From contig JACCWM010000201.1 in NCBI GenBank assembly GCA_013697635.1, forward strand, positions 62,001-126,000: DNA of 64,000 bases. Reading direction: 5' to 3'. Positions 16,611 through 24,980 of the stretch are shown here, one piece after another. The position numbers and the translations under genes were made by a program. The stretch is from Lujinxingiaceae bacterium. GTDB lineage: Bacteria > Myxococcota_A > Bradymonadia > Bradymonadales > Bradymonadaceae. Positions within the stretch are counted from its first letter, which is position 1, and the number at the start of each line of letters is the position of its first letter. Below the pieces are notes generated by a model. The model did no database searches. It had not been told where the DNA came from and was given only the letters and a program-made list of their open reading frames with translations.

Positions 16611-18782
16611 TCACTCGGCAACAACTCCAAAGGTTGGCACTTCGAGTCGATTCAAGATGAAGGCCTGGCTGAGCGCGATCTCGCGGTAGGCGTTGTAGCG
16701 ACCGGAGGCTCCGCCGTGGCCAGCGCCCATGTTGGTCTTGAGCAGCAGCAGGTTGTCGTCGGTCTTCTTGGCACGCAGCTTGGCCGCCCACTTGGCGGGC
16801 TCCCAGTAGGCTACGCGCGAGTCGTTGAGCCCGGCCGTGATCAACATGGCCGGGTAGTCCTGAGCCACGACGTTCTCGTAGGGCGCGTAGCTTCGCATGT
16901 AGTCGAAGTAGTCACGCTCGTTGGGGTTACCCCACTCCTTGTACTCGATCACGGTGAGCGGGATGCTCGGATCGAGCATGGTGTTGATCACGTCGACAAA
17001 GGGCACGTCGGCGATCACGGCGCCGAAGAGCTCGGGGCGCAGGTTGATCACGGCGCCCATGAGCAGGCCGCCGGCGCTGCCGCCCTGGATGGCCAGGCGC
17101 TCGGGGCGCGTGTAGCCCTGGGCGATCAGATGCTCGGCGCTGGCGATGAAGTCGGTGAAGGTGTTGCGCTTGTTCATCAGCTTTCCGGCCTCATACCAGG
17201 GCCTGCCAAGCTCGCCGCCGCCGCGGATATGGGCCAGGGCATAGATCACGTTGCGCTCGAGCAGCGAGACGCGCGACGAGGAGAAGTAGGGGTCGTAGGG
17301 ATAGCCGTAGGAGCCGTAGCCCACGAGCAGCACCGGGTTGTTCGAGTCGAGCGCGATGCCCTTTTTGTGCACGATCGAGATCGGGATCTGGGTGCCGTCG
17401 GCGGCCGTGGCAAAGACACGTTTGGTCTCATAGAGTGTGCGGTCGTATTGCTTGACGACCTGCTCCTTTTTGAGCTCGAGCTTTTGGGCCGCCAGGTCGT
17501 AGTCAAACACCGATTCGGGGGTGACCAGCGAGCTGTAGCCGATGCGAAAGCTCGAGGCATCAAAGACCAGGTTCTCGCCAGCCCACAAGGCATAGACCGA
17601 CTCGGGCATTTTGATGTGGTGCTCCTCGCCGCTGGCCAGGTGGCGAACCCGAAGCTGAGCCAGGCCGCGCTCGCGCTCATGGATGATCAACCAATCTTTG
17701 AGGGCGCTGACGCCAGCCAACATGACCTCGGGGCGGTGGGCGATCAGCTCCTCCCAGGTGGCGCGCGCCGGGTTGGCCGTCGCCGCGCGCATCAGTCGAA
17801 AGTTTTGCGCGTCTTCGTTGGTCATGATCAGAAAGTGGTCGCCCTGGTGCTCGACATAGTACTCGACGCCGGGCTGGCGCTCGGCGATGAGCGCGAATGC
17901 GGCGTCGGGCTGGTCAGCCGCCAGATAGCGCACCTCGGACTGAGCGATGCTGCCCAGGGTGAGGATCAGAAACTTGCCGCTTCGCGTCTTGGAGATGCCC
18001 GCATAAAAGCCCTCGTCGGCCTCGTGGTAGACGAGCACGTCTTCGGAGCTCGGTGTGCCAAGCGTGTGGCGCAGCAGCTTGTCAGGGCGGTTGGTCTCGT
18101 CGAGCGTGGTGTAGAAGACGCTCTTCGCGTCGCTTGCCCAGGCCACGGCGCCGACATTGGCGATGCGCTCGCCCCAGTGCTCGCCGGTGGTCAAATCCTT
18201 GAAGCGCAAGGTGGCGCGCTCGTTTCCGACCGTGTCGATCAGGTAGGCCAGGATGCGGTGGTCGTCGCTGAGCGCGTAGCCATTGAGCGAGAAGAAGTCG
18301 TGACCCTCGGCCATGGCGTTCTGGTCGAGCAGCACTTGTTCATCACCCTCGAGGTCGTGGGGCTTGCGGCACAAGATCGGATAATTCTTTCCCTGCTCGG
18401 TGCGTGAGTAATAGACGTAGTCGCCGTGGCGAACCGGCACCGAGAGGTCGGTCTCCTCGATGCGCGCGATCATCTCCTCGTAGAGCGTGTTTTGCAGTTC
18501 TTCGGTCGTGGCCATGGCGGTGGCCGCATAAGCGTTCTCGGCCTCGAGGTAGGCTATTGTCTCGGGGTTGGCCCGATCGCGCAGCCAGAAATAGGAGTCG
18601 ACCAGCGTGAGGCCGTGGACCTCGGTGATGTGCTCGACGCGCTTTGCCACCGGCGGCACATGGCCAGGCGCCTGAACAGGCACATCTTTGGCCGGTTGCG
18701 ACGTGCTGGTGCCGGCACAGCCGGCGATGAGCAACAAGAGCGTGCAGACGGCGATCGAGCGGTGGATCAATGCCAGGTTCAT
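16611..18782 (-). CDS. Lipoprotein S9A oligopeptidase (prolyl oligopeptidase/oligopeptidase B family)
   Basis: Serine peptidase of 723 aa, predicted to be a lipoprotein (lipobox LLIAGCAG). The N-terminal half is the beta-propeller, with FWLRDRANPETIAYLEAENAY typical of oligopeptidase B. The C-terminal alpha/beta-hydrolase domain holds the triad Ser569 (QGGSAGGL), Asp654 (LNDSRV) and His689 (AGHGG). The YGYPYDPYFSSSR block precedes it. It would hydrolyse short peptides outside the cytoplasm, perhaps after basic residues, useful for a protein-degrading predator. It ends 4 bases from the convergent kinase gene. Confidence 0.88.
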   Translation of the reverse strand: MNLALIHRSIAVCTLLLLIAGCAGTSTSQPAKDVPVQAPGHVPPVAKRVEHITEVHGLTLVDSYFWLRDRANPETIAYLEAENAYAATAMATTEELQNTLYEEMIARIEETDLSVPVRHGDYVYYSRTEQGKNYPILCRKPHDLEGDEQVLLDQNAMAEGHDFFSLNGYALSDDHRILAYLIDTVGNERATLRFKDLTTGEHWGERIANVGAVAWASDAKSVFYTTLDETNRPDKLLRHTLGTPSSEDVLVYHEADEGFYAGISKTRSGKFLILTLGSIAQSEVRYLAADQPDAAFALIAERQPGVEYYVEHQGDHFLIMTNEDAQNFRLMRAATANPARATWEELIAHRPEVMLAGVSALKDWLIIHERERGLAQLRVRHLASGEEHHIKMPESVYALWAGENLVFDASSFRIGYSSLVTPESVFDYDLAAQKLELKKEQVVKQYDRTLYETKRVFATAADGTQIPISIVHKKGIALDSNNPVLLVGYGSYGYPYDPYFSSSRVSLLERNVIYALAHIRGGGELGRPWYEAGKLMNKRNTFTDFIASAEHLIAQGYTRPERLAIQGGSAGGLLMGAVINLRPELFGAVIADVPFVDVINTMLDPSIPLTVIEYKEWGNPNERDYFDYMRSYAPYENVVAQDYPAMLITAGLNDSRVAYWEPAKWAAKLRAKKTDDNLLLLKTNMGAGHGGASGRYNAYREIALSQAFILNRLEVPTFGVVAE

Positions 18783-18956
18783 GAGGATGTTGCCTTAGGT
18801 CAGGTCAGGTCAAAATAACGCCAGCGCGCTTCTACCGCTTTGGCGCTGTGGGGTAAAGTCGGCGAACCGAAGGTTCATGACCCCGTTGACGAAGTTGGAC
18901 GTGGCGGGCATGCTGATGGGCGCATCACATCGCTGATTTTTGACCTCGAGAAGTGC

Positions 18957-19775
18957 ATGAATAACAAACGATGGGCTTGTTACTTCGCCACAATTTTGTC
19001 GCTGGCCTGCATTGGTGCACCGGCCGAGGCGGGCTGGACCCAGCCCGAAGGCGAGGGCTATCTCAAGCTCTGGGGTCACTTTTTGACGGGTTCGAAGGCC
19101 TTCGACGCGTCCGGCGCGATTATCGACGTCGAGTCGTACGCGATCGGCAGCGCGAACATCTACGGCGAGCTCGGCATCACTGATGCCTGGACGGCGGTGG
19201 CGCAGCTTCGCCCCTATGGACGCGCGAGCTACGGCGGACGTTCGACGAACTTCGTCGGCCCGCTCGAGCTTGGAATTCGGCGTGCGCTGCTCACCGACGC
19301 GCTGCGCCTTGCGGTCGAGGCGCGCTACGGTTTTGCGCCGCCGATTGGCGATGGAAACCTGGCCGGCGCCGACGAAGCAGTTCGCTTTCAACCGACGGTC
19401 TCGACCCAAATGGGCAGCGCCGAGTTGCAGATGGGCTACGGCTTCTCGCCGGCCTGGGTGCGCACCTCGGCCGGCGCTCGCTGGTATTCGTCGGACCAGA
19501 TCGATCTGGCGATCTTTGGTGGTTTTCAGGTTGGCGTCTCGCTGCCCCATGGCTTTGTCGCCGACGTGCACTTCTTGCTCAATCGGCCCATCGGCGAGGT
19601 CACGGTGACCAACGTCGCTGGCGCCGGCCAGAGCTCCTATCTTGGCATCGGAGCTGCGGTGAGCTGGTGGTTCTTGCCGCGCTGGGGCGTGACGCTTGGG
19701 GCAGACAGCGCCGCCTTTGCGCGCTCCAATGCCGGCGCGCTCGTCGTCGGTCTCGGCATCGAGCACCGGATCTGA
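18957..19775 (+). CDS. Outer-membrane beta-barrel protein of unknown function (272 aa)
   Basis: A signal peptide (ACYFATILSLACIGAPAEA) is followed by alternating short amphipathic strands with aromatic girdles (YLKLWGHFLTG, VAVEARYGFAPP-like segments, VSWWFLPRWGVTLGADS), giving perhaps 10-12 strands. The C-terminus GLGIEHRI lacks a terminal Phe but is strand-like. No family is recognised. The start ATG at 18957 gives MNNKRWACYF; an in-frame ATG upstream adds an uncharacteristic leader. It is convergent with the carbonic anhydrase, 28 bases away. Confidence 0.7.
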   Translation: MNNKRWACYFATILSLACIGAPAEAGWTQPEGEGYLKLWGHFLTGSKAFDASGAIIDVESYAIGSANIYGELGITDAWTAVAQLRPYGRASYGGRSTNFVGPLELGIRRALLTDALRLAVEARYGFAPPIGDGNLAGADEAVRFQPTVSTQMGSAELQMGYGFSPAWVRTSAGARWYSSDQIDLAIFGGFQVGVSLPHGFVADVHFLLNRPIGEVTVTNVAGAGQSSYLGIGAAVSWWFLPRWGVTLGADSAAFARSNAGALVVGLGIEHRI

Positions 19776-19803
19776 CATCGCAGCCTGCGCGCCACTTTGA
19801 ACA

Positions 19804-20454
19804 TTATTCGTCGGCGGCGTCGAGGCGGTAGATCTCCTGGATCGAGGCCAGCGTCTGCTCGAAGGGGATCTCCAAGTCTTTGATTATGCCGTTGCGAAGG
19901 TCGTAGACCCAGCCGTGCACGACCGGGCGGTGGTGACGAAGGTAGTGCTTTTGCACGACGGCGGTCTTGATCACGTTGGCGCACTGCTCGCTGACGTTGA
20001 GCTCGATGAGGCGTCGGTAGCGCGCATCGGTGTCGGCGATGGCGTTGAGCTCGTCTTTGTGCAGGCGATAGACGTCGCGCACCTCGCGCAGCCATCCATT
20101 GAGAATGCCCATGTCGGCCGCCTGCATGGCTGCGGCGACGCCGCCGCAGCCATAGTGGCCGCAGACGACGATGTGGCGAACGCGCAGATGTTCAACGGCG
20201 TATTGAATCACCGACTGGCAGTTGATGTCGGTGTTGACGACCAGGTTGGCGATGTTGCGATGCACGAACACTTCGCCGGGCTCGAGTCCCATGATCTCGT
20301 TGGCCGGGACACGACTATCGGAGCAGCCGATGTAGAGAAAGTCCGGCGTCTGGTCGGCCGACAGGCGCACGAAGTAGCCGGGATCTTGGGCGTTGCGCGT
20401 GGCCACCCAGCGACGGTTGTTTTCCAAGACTTTCTGATAGCGGTCGTCGTCCAA
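19804..20454 (-). CDS. can: Beta-class carbonic anhydrase
   Basis: Cytosolic enzyme of 216 aa that interconverts CO2 and bicarbonate. Zinc ligands are visible as Cys44 (in CSDSR, with Asp46 and Arg48), His100 and Cys103 (HYGCGG). Length and spacing match the Can/CynT type. The start is a TTG at 20454 with GGAG 6-7 bases upstream; no in-frame ATG gives a better N-terminus. The membrane protein gene upstream is on the same strand, 43 bases away, so the two may be co-transcribed. Confidence 0.93.
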   Translation of the reverse strand: MDDDRYQKVLENNRRWVATRNAQDPGYFVRLSADQTPDFLYIGCSDSRVPANEIMGLEPGEVFVHRNIANLVVNTDINCQSVIQYAVEHLRVRHIVVCGHYGCGGVAAAMQAADMGILNGWLREVRDVYRLHKDELNAIADTDARYRRLIELNVSEQCANVIKTAVVQKHYLRHHRPVVHGWVYDLRNGIIKDLEIPFEQTLASIQEIYRLDAADE

Positions 20455-20497
20455 GGCAACTCCAGGATAAGTGCCCGCACCTGGCGAGCAGTTTCGA

Positions 20498-21175
20498 TCA
20501 AAAGTGAAAGCCCAAGCTCAGGCCAGGATTGAAGGTGGTCGACGATGCATTCCACGTAGCCGGCGGCGAATGCGTCAACTCAAAGGTCACGGCCGTGCCC
20601 AGCACATGGACGAAGGGTATCAAGATAAGCGTCGTCACCGCGCCCAAGGTGCCGTAGAGATTGCTGACGACAATGAGCGCGCCCAGGCCGACCAAGCCCG
20701 AGATTAGCATGTCGCCAAAGCGGCCATAACGATTGCCGACGTTCTCGACGACCATTGGCACGATCACAAGCGTTGCGACGAAGAGCGTGCCCGCCCCGAG
20801 CAGAAACAAATAAAACCCTGCGGAGGGATGTCGGTCATCGGGGCGGCCCGGTGAGAAGTGGCGTGCGGCCAACAGCATCAAGCCACCCACGCTGATCGCA
20901 CCAGCCCAGACTCCAAGCCCTGCTCCGGTCTCGAGCGCGACGCGCGTAAACGGCGAGCTGCTCGCATCGGGCGCGTCCTGGTATTGAGGATCGCTCGGCA
21001 CATTGAGTTGAAAAACCCCTGCACTGGCACATAACCTACAATCGAGCGTCGGCACTCCCAGTAAAGCCTCGCCCTGGCTCGCTACAGCCTGCTGCCCGAT
21101 CAACTGGAAGCTCAAAGCCAGCGCAATGACGACCACCCACCGAGCGAGGCCTCGGACTGCAAAATACTCTGACAT
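20498..21175 (-). CDS. Membrane protein of unknown function (225 aa)
   Basis: A cleavable signal or first helix (WVVVIALALSFQLIGQQAVA) is followed by CRLCASAG and four hydrophobic segments, among them FYLFLLGAGTLFVATLVIV and LGAVTTLILIPFVHVLGTA. The C-terminus (NPGLSLGFHF) is strand-like and ends in Phe, a feature of outer-membrane proteins, which sits oddly with the helices. The start at 21175 has a GGAGG about 5 bases upstream. No family recognised. A role tied to the downstream carbonic anhydrase is possible by position only. Confidence 0.6.
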   Translation of the reverse strand: MSEYFAVRGLARWVVVIALALSFQLIGQQAVASQGEALLGVPTLDCRLCASAGVFQLNVPSDPQYQDAPDASSSPFTRVALETGAGLGVWAGAISVGGLMLLAARHFSPGRPDDRHPSAGFYLFLLGAGTLFVATLVIVPMVVENVGNRYGRFGDMLISGLVGLGALIVVSNLYGTLGAVTTLILIPFVHVLGTAVTFELTHSPPATWNASSTTFNPGLSLGFHF

Positions 21176-21358
21176 ACATCCTCCGTGCGACACCGATTTG
21201 AACCAAGAGCCTGGGCCCAAGAGTATCACGGCTTCATGGTCCACGGCCACTTCCGACGCTCGCCGACGGCGATTTGGGCTGAGCAAGCGTTTTGGTAACG
21301 TTCATAAGGGTTTACATTCATTTCTGCATGCGGCTGACAGCAGTCTGGCCGCAAGAAA

Positions 21359-21379
21359 CCGCCCCGTTTGCTGGGGCGG
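21359..21379. promoter_or_regulatory. GC-rich hairpin in the leader of the Gln-rich protein gene
   Basis: The arms ccgcccc and ggggcgg enclose a 7-base loop, 40 bases before the start of the Gln-rich gene. There is no T-run on the plus strand. It may be a 5' UTR structure or a site used from the other strand. Confidence 0.3.
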
Positions 21380-21418
21380 GGCTCGGTAACACGTGTCTTA
21401 ATCAGTAGGGAGTGAAGC

Positions 21419-22876
21419 ATGAGATATACCAGAGAAGGCAAGACTCGGCGCATTGGTGGTGGCCTGTTGGCGTCCGCCGCAGCGGCGATGCTTTTGCTCG
21501 GTGGCTCGGTGGCGGGAGCCAACACCGGCGAGCAGACGCAACAACAACCTCGACAACAGCAAGATGGTACGCAGGTCACCGACCTCGACCAGTTGGAGGC
21601 GGCCGAATTCGAGGAAGGTCCGCTCGGCGGCGGACCGGTTGGACCCGAAGAGGTCCAGAACTTTGTCGAATTCATTCAAAATCAGTCCGTAGAGTACACG
21701 AGCAACGGCCTCGAGCAGTTCAACCAGGCACTCGGCGCCTTCATCCAGGAGGATGTGGAGGGCCAAGAGCAGTTGCAGCAGCGCCACCAGGCGCTCCAAG
21801 AGCGCATTGGCCAGATCAGCAACGCTGAGCAACCTCAGCAGCAAGCGCAGCTTGCCACGCAGGCCATTCAAGAGGGCTCGCAGCTTCTCGTGACCATCCA
21901 GGAGCAGCGCTTTCCGCAAGCAGGCCAGCTCGTTCAGCCCGTTCAACAGGCTGCCCAGCAGATCGAAGCCAACAAGAGCCTCGACCAGCAGTTGGACAAC
22001 GTCCATGCGTTCTTCTTGGAGTCCGGCCAGGCCTTCCGCCAGATGGCTCAAGCTCAAGAGCAAGAGGAGCAAGCAGGCATTGAGGACGAACAAGACCCGA
22101 TCGGCGGTGGACCGGCCGAAGGTGAAGAGTACGAGCAACAAGAGCAAGACGAGCAGATGATGGAAGAGGACGAGCAGCTGATGGAAGAGGAAGATCCCAT
22201 CGGTGGTGGTCCGGCCATGCAGGACAACGAGGTGCGCCACTTCACCCAGTTTATCCAGAGCTATCAGCAGCAGCCCATGGAGAGCCATGAGCTCTTTGCC
22301 TACGTCGGTTTTGACCGTCTGGCCCGAGCCATCGGTGAAGTCGCCAAGGATGACCAAGAGGTCGGACAGCAGCAGCAAGTCCAGCCCGGCCAGCAGCAGC
22401 AGCAGCCTGGTCAAGCTCAGCAGCAGCAGCCTGGTCAAGCTCAGCAGCCCCGTCAGCAACAAGCCCAAGGTCAACAGCAGATACAGCAACAGCACCAGCA
22501 GCTGACCCAGCAGATCCAGCAGCTCGTTCAGGTTCGCCAGCCCGAGCAGCAGGCTCGCCTGGTGCGCCAACTCGCCATGCAAAGTGCTCAGCTGCTGAAT
22601 TTGGCTGCCCAGGAGGCGCCGCAGCAGGTTCGTCAGCAAGCCCAGCAGCTTCAGCAGACGGCTCAGCAGATTCAGCCCGAAGCCGGCCTCGAGGAGCAGC
22701 AGCAGCAGATCCAGCAGTTCTTCCAGCAGTCCGCCCAGGTCCTCCAGCAAATAGAGCAGGTCGGCGTTGGCGGCGGCCCTGAGGAGCACGAGCAGCACGA
22801 GCAACACGAGCAGCTCGAGCAACAAGAGCAACAAGAGCAACAAGAGCAGCTTCAGCAGCAGGAACAGGACGAATAA
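21419..22876 (+). CDS. Exported Gln-rich protein with an internal duplication (485 aa)
   Basis: A signal peptide (LLASAAAAMLLLGGSVAGA) is followed by a protein in which Gln and Glu dominate. Two long halves share the same order: a GGGP motif (EGPLGGGPVGPEE and DPIGGGPAMQDNE), a helix with NFVEFIQNQ or HFTQFIQSY, a Gln-rich spacer, then a long helical unit (QPQQQAQLATQAIQ... and QPEQQARLVRQLAM...). A third GGGP comes near the C-terminus, before a Glu/Gln/His tail. The unit is helical and probably coiled-coil. No family recognised. The gene is preceded by AGTAGGGAGTGAAGC-like bases and followed by a strong terminator. It is next to, but not transcribed with, the ole genes. Confidence 0.75.
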   Translation: MRYTREGKTRRIGGGLLASAAAAMLLLGGSVAGANTGEQTQQQPRQQQDGTQVTDLDQLEAAEFEEGPLGGGPVGPEEVQNFVEFIQNQSVEYTSNGLEQFNQALGAFIQEDVEGQEQLQQRHQALQERIGQISNAEQPQQQAQLATQAIQEGSQLLVTIQEQRFPQAGQLVQPVQQAAQQIEANKSLDQQLDNVHAFFLESGQAFRQMAQAQEQEEQAGIEDEQDPIGGGPAEGEEYEQQEQDEQMMEEDEQLMEEEDPIGGGPAMQDNEVRHFTQFIQSYQQQPMESHELFAYVGFDRLARAIGEVAKDDQEVGQQQQVQPGQQQQQPGQAQQQQPGQAQQPRQQQAQGQQQIQQQHQQLTQQIQQLVQVRQPEQQARLVRQLAMQSAQLLNLAAQEAPQQVRQQAQQLQQTAQQIQPEAGLEEQQQQIQQFFQQSAQVLQQIEQVGVGGGPEEHEQHEQHEQLEQQEQQEQQEQLQQQEQDE

Positions 22877-22902
22877 GACCACGAAGCTGACAAAAACATC
22901 GG

Positions 22903-22936
22903 GGCCGAGGGCGAGATAATCGCTCTCGGCCTTTTT
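22903..22936 (+). terminator. Intrinsic terminator after the Gln-rich protein gene
   Basis: A 12-bp stem (ggccgagggcga paired with tcgctctcggcc, one G-T wobble) with a 5-base loop is followed directly by TTTTT. It separates the Gln-rich gene from oleA. Confidence 0.85.
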
Positions 22937-23023
22937 GCGTGGCGGTGAAAGGGCTTGATGGGGGGCAGGGAGCGGGGCATACTCCGCAGCGAAGGCGATC
23001 CAGCTTTTGTGTAAGGACCGACG

Positions 23024-24040
23024 ATGCGTTTTGGCAACGTGATGGTAGCGGGGCTGGGCTACGTGGATGCCCCGCACGTGGTGCGCTCCGAGCAGCTCGA
23101 GGAGCAACTCGGCGACGTGCTCGTGCGCGCCGGCCTGCACAAGGGCCTGCTCTACGCGCTGACGGGCATCGCCGAGCGCCGCTTCTGGGACGTGGGTGCC
23201 CAGGTCAGCGCGGTCGCAGCGCGCGCCGGCGCGCTCGCGCTTGACGACGCGGCCATTGGCCCCGAGCAGGTCGGCGTTTTGGTGAGCACCTCGGTATGCA
23301 AGGACTTTGTCGAGCCTTCGGTCGCCTCGGCGGCCCACGGGCTGCTCGGCCTCTCGAGCGATTGCCTCAACTTCGACGTCGGTAACGCCTGCCTGGGTTT
23401 TTTGAACGGCATGCAGGTCGTTGGCGACATGATCGAGCGCGGCCACATCGACTACGGTCTGATCGTCGACGGCGAGGGCAGCCGCCCGGTGGTCGAAGCC
23501 ACGATTGCGCGCATGCTGCAGCCCGGTGTGAACCCCGAGGCGCTTCGCAACCAGCTCGCCACCTTCACGCTGGGCTCAGGCGCTGCCGCGATAGTGCTCG
23601 CCCGGCGCGAGCTCGCCCCCAACGGCCACAGGCTCGTCGGCGCTGTCAACAAGGCCGCCACCCAGTACAACGATCTGTGCCGCGGCCAGGTCGATTCGAT
23701 GGAGACCGATGCCGGCAACTTGCTCGTGCGCGGCATCGAGCTTGCCGCCGACACCTTCGCGCTGGCCCGCGAGCAGCTCGGCTGGCATCCTGACGTGCTC
23801 GACGAGCTCGTCGTGCACCAGGTCAGCGCGGTTCACACCGCAAAGTTCGCCGAGCGCCTCTCGCTCGATTCCAAAAAGATCTTCAAGCTCTACCCCACCC
23901 ACGGCAATATCGGGCCGGCGTCGATTCCGATCGCGCTTTGCAAGGCTCGCGAGGCTGGACGGCTCTTCGACGGCGCGCGCGTCGCTCTGATGGGCATTGG
24001 TAGTGGGCTCAACTGCTCGATGATGGAGGTACTATGGTGA
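23024..24040 (+). CDS. oleA: OleA, acyl-CoA head-to-head condensing enzyme
   Basis: Thiolase-fold enzyme of 338 aa, first step of long-chain olefin synthesis: it joins two fatty acyl-CoAs to a 2-alkyl-3-ketoacid. The KAS III-like triad is Cys123 (GNACLGF), His265 (VHQVSAVH) and Asn295 (THGNIGPAS). The Glu in DFVEPS fits the OleA-specific glutamate from the partner subunit rather than FabH. AAGGA lies 6 bases before the ATG. It overlaps oleB by 7 bases. Context with oleB, oleC and oleD makes the assignment firm. Confidence 0.92.
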   Translation: MRFGNVMVAGLGYVDAPHVVRSEQLEEQLGDVLVRAGLHKGLLYALTGIAERRFWDVGAQVSAVAARAGALALDDAAIGPEQVGVLVSTSVCKDFVEPSVASAAHGLLGLSSDCLNFDVGNACLGFLNGMQVVGDMIERGHIDYGLIVDGEGSRPVVEATIARMLQPGVNPEALRNQLATFTLGSGAAAIVLARRELAPNGHRLVGAVNKAATQYNDLCRGQVDSMETDAGNLLVRGIELAADTFALAREQLGWHPDVLDELVVHQVSAVHTAKFAERLSLDSKKIFKLYPTHGNIGPASIPIALCKAREAGRLFDGARVALMGIGSGLNCSMMEVLW

Positions 24041-24951
24041 TCATGACGACCCAAAAACCCCAGGGCGCGTCCTCGCTCGGCATTTCGCATGCGCTCTATC
24101 CCTTTGGTGCTCACTACCACGAGATCGCCGCCGATGTGCGCATGCACTATATCGACGAGGGCCAGGGAGATCCGGTCGTCATGGTCCATGGCAACCCGTC
24201 CTGGTCGTTTTACTACCGCAATCTGGTCAACGCGCTCTCGCCCACGCACCGCACGATCGTGCCCGACCATATCGGCTGCGGGCTCTCCGACAAGCCCGAC
24301 GACGCTCACTACAACTACACGCTCTCCCAGCGCGTCGAAGACCTCGAGAGTCTGCTCGAGTCGTTGGGCATCCGTGAGAACATCACGCTGATCGTGCACG
24401 ATTGGGGTGGCATGATCGGTATGACCTACGCCACGCACTATCCCGAGCGCATCAAGCGCCTGGTGATTATGAACACGGCGGCCTTTCATCTGCCCTCGGC
24501 CAAGTCCTTTCCCCTGCCGCTTCGCCTGGCTCGCGACAGCAGCGTCGGCTCGCTGCTGATCAGCCACTTCAATGCCTTCAGCCGAAGCGCCGCCAAGGTC
24601 TGCGTCTCCGAGCCGATGCCGCCCGAGGTCGCCCACGCCTACACCGCGCCCTACAACAGCCCCGAGAATCGCATCGCGACCTTGCGCTTCGTGCAGGACA
24701 TCCCGCTCCAGCCCAGCGACCGCGCCTACGCGCTGGTCAGCGAGACCGAGCAGAAGCTGCCCACGCTCGCGCACCTGCCGATCCTGATCTGCTGGGGCGG
24801 CAAGGATTTTGTCTTCGATCGCCATTTTCTCGCGCGCTGGCGCGAGATTTATCCACTGGCCAAGGTCGTCGAGTTCGACGAGGCCGGCCACTACGTGCTC
24901 GAGGACCGCGCCGAGGAGATCGAGGCGCTGGTCAAAGAATTTCTGGGCTGA
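24034..24951 (+). CDS. oleB: OleB, beta-lactone decarboxylase (alpha/beta hydrolase)
   Basis: Haloalkane-dehalogenase-type alpha/beta hydrolase of 305 aa; in the ole pathway it decarboxylates the beta-lactone to the cis-olefin. Seen are HGNPSWSFYY with His52, the nucleophile Asp123 in HDWGG, and the base His286 in EAGHYVLED. The ATG at 24034 follows GGAGG by 5 bases and overlaps the oleA stop. Some bacteria fuse OleB to OleC; here they are separate with a 29-base gap. Confidence 0.9.
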   Translation: MVIMTTQKPQGASSLGISHALYPFGAHYHEIAADVRMHYIDEGQGDPVVMVHGNPSWSFYYRNLVNALSPTHRTIVPDHIGCGLSDKPDDAHYNYTLSQRVEDLESLLESLGIRENITLIVHDWGGMIGMTYATHYPERIKRLVIMNTAAFHLPSAKSFPLPLRLARDSSVGSLLISHFNAFSRSAAKVCVSEPMPPEVAHAYTAPYNSPENRIATLRFVQDIPLQPSDRAYALVSETEQKLPTLAHLPILICWGGKDFVFDRHFLARWREIYPLAKVVEFDEAGHYVLEDRAEEIEALVKEFLG

Positions 24952-24980
24952 AGAGCCCCCACCGGCGTACGGAGCGACAC

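Noticed and set aside
16332-18407. 691-residue frame opposite the S9 peptidase
   Set aside because: Antisense shadow of a gene with an intact catalytic triad; composition is biased and no family is seen.
21398-23446. 682-residue Leu-rich frame opposite the Gln-rich protein gene
   Set aside because: It is the mirror of CAG/CAA codons, which read as CTG/TTG Leu on the other strand. It also crosses the terminator and oleA; no domain or start site supports it.
24402-24980. Extension of the oleC frame upstream of the GTG at 24981
   Set aside because: The extra 193 codons overlap oleB and read as Arg/Ala-rich nonsense; the GTG has a good ribosome-binding site and a family-like N-terminus.
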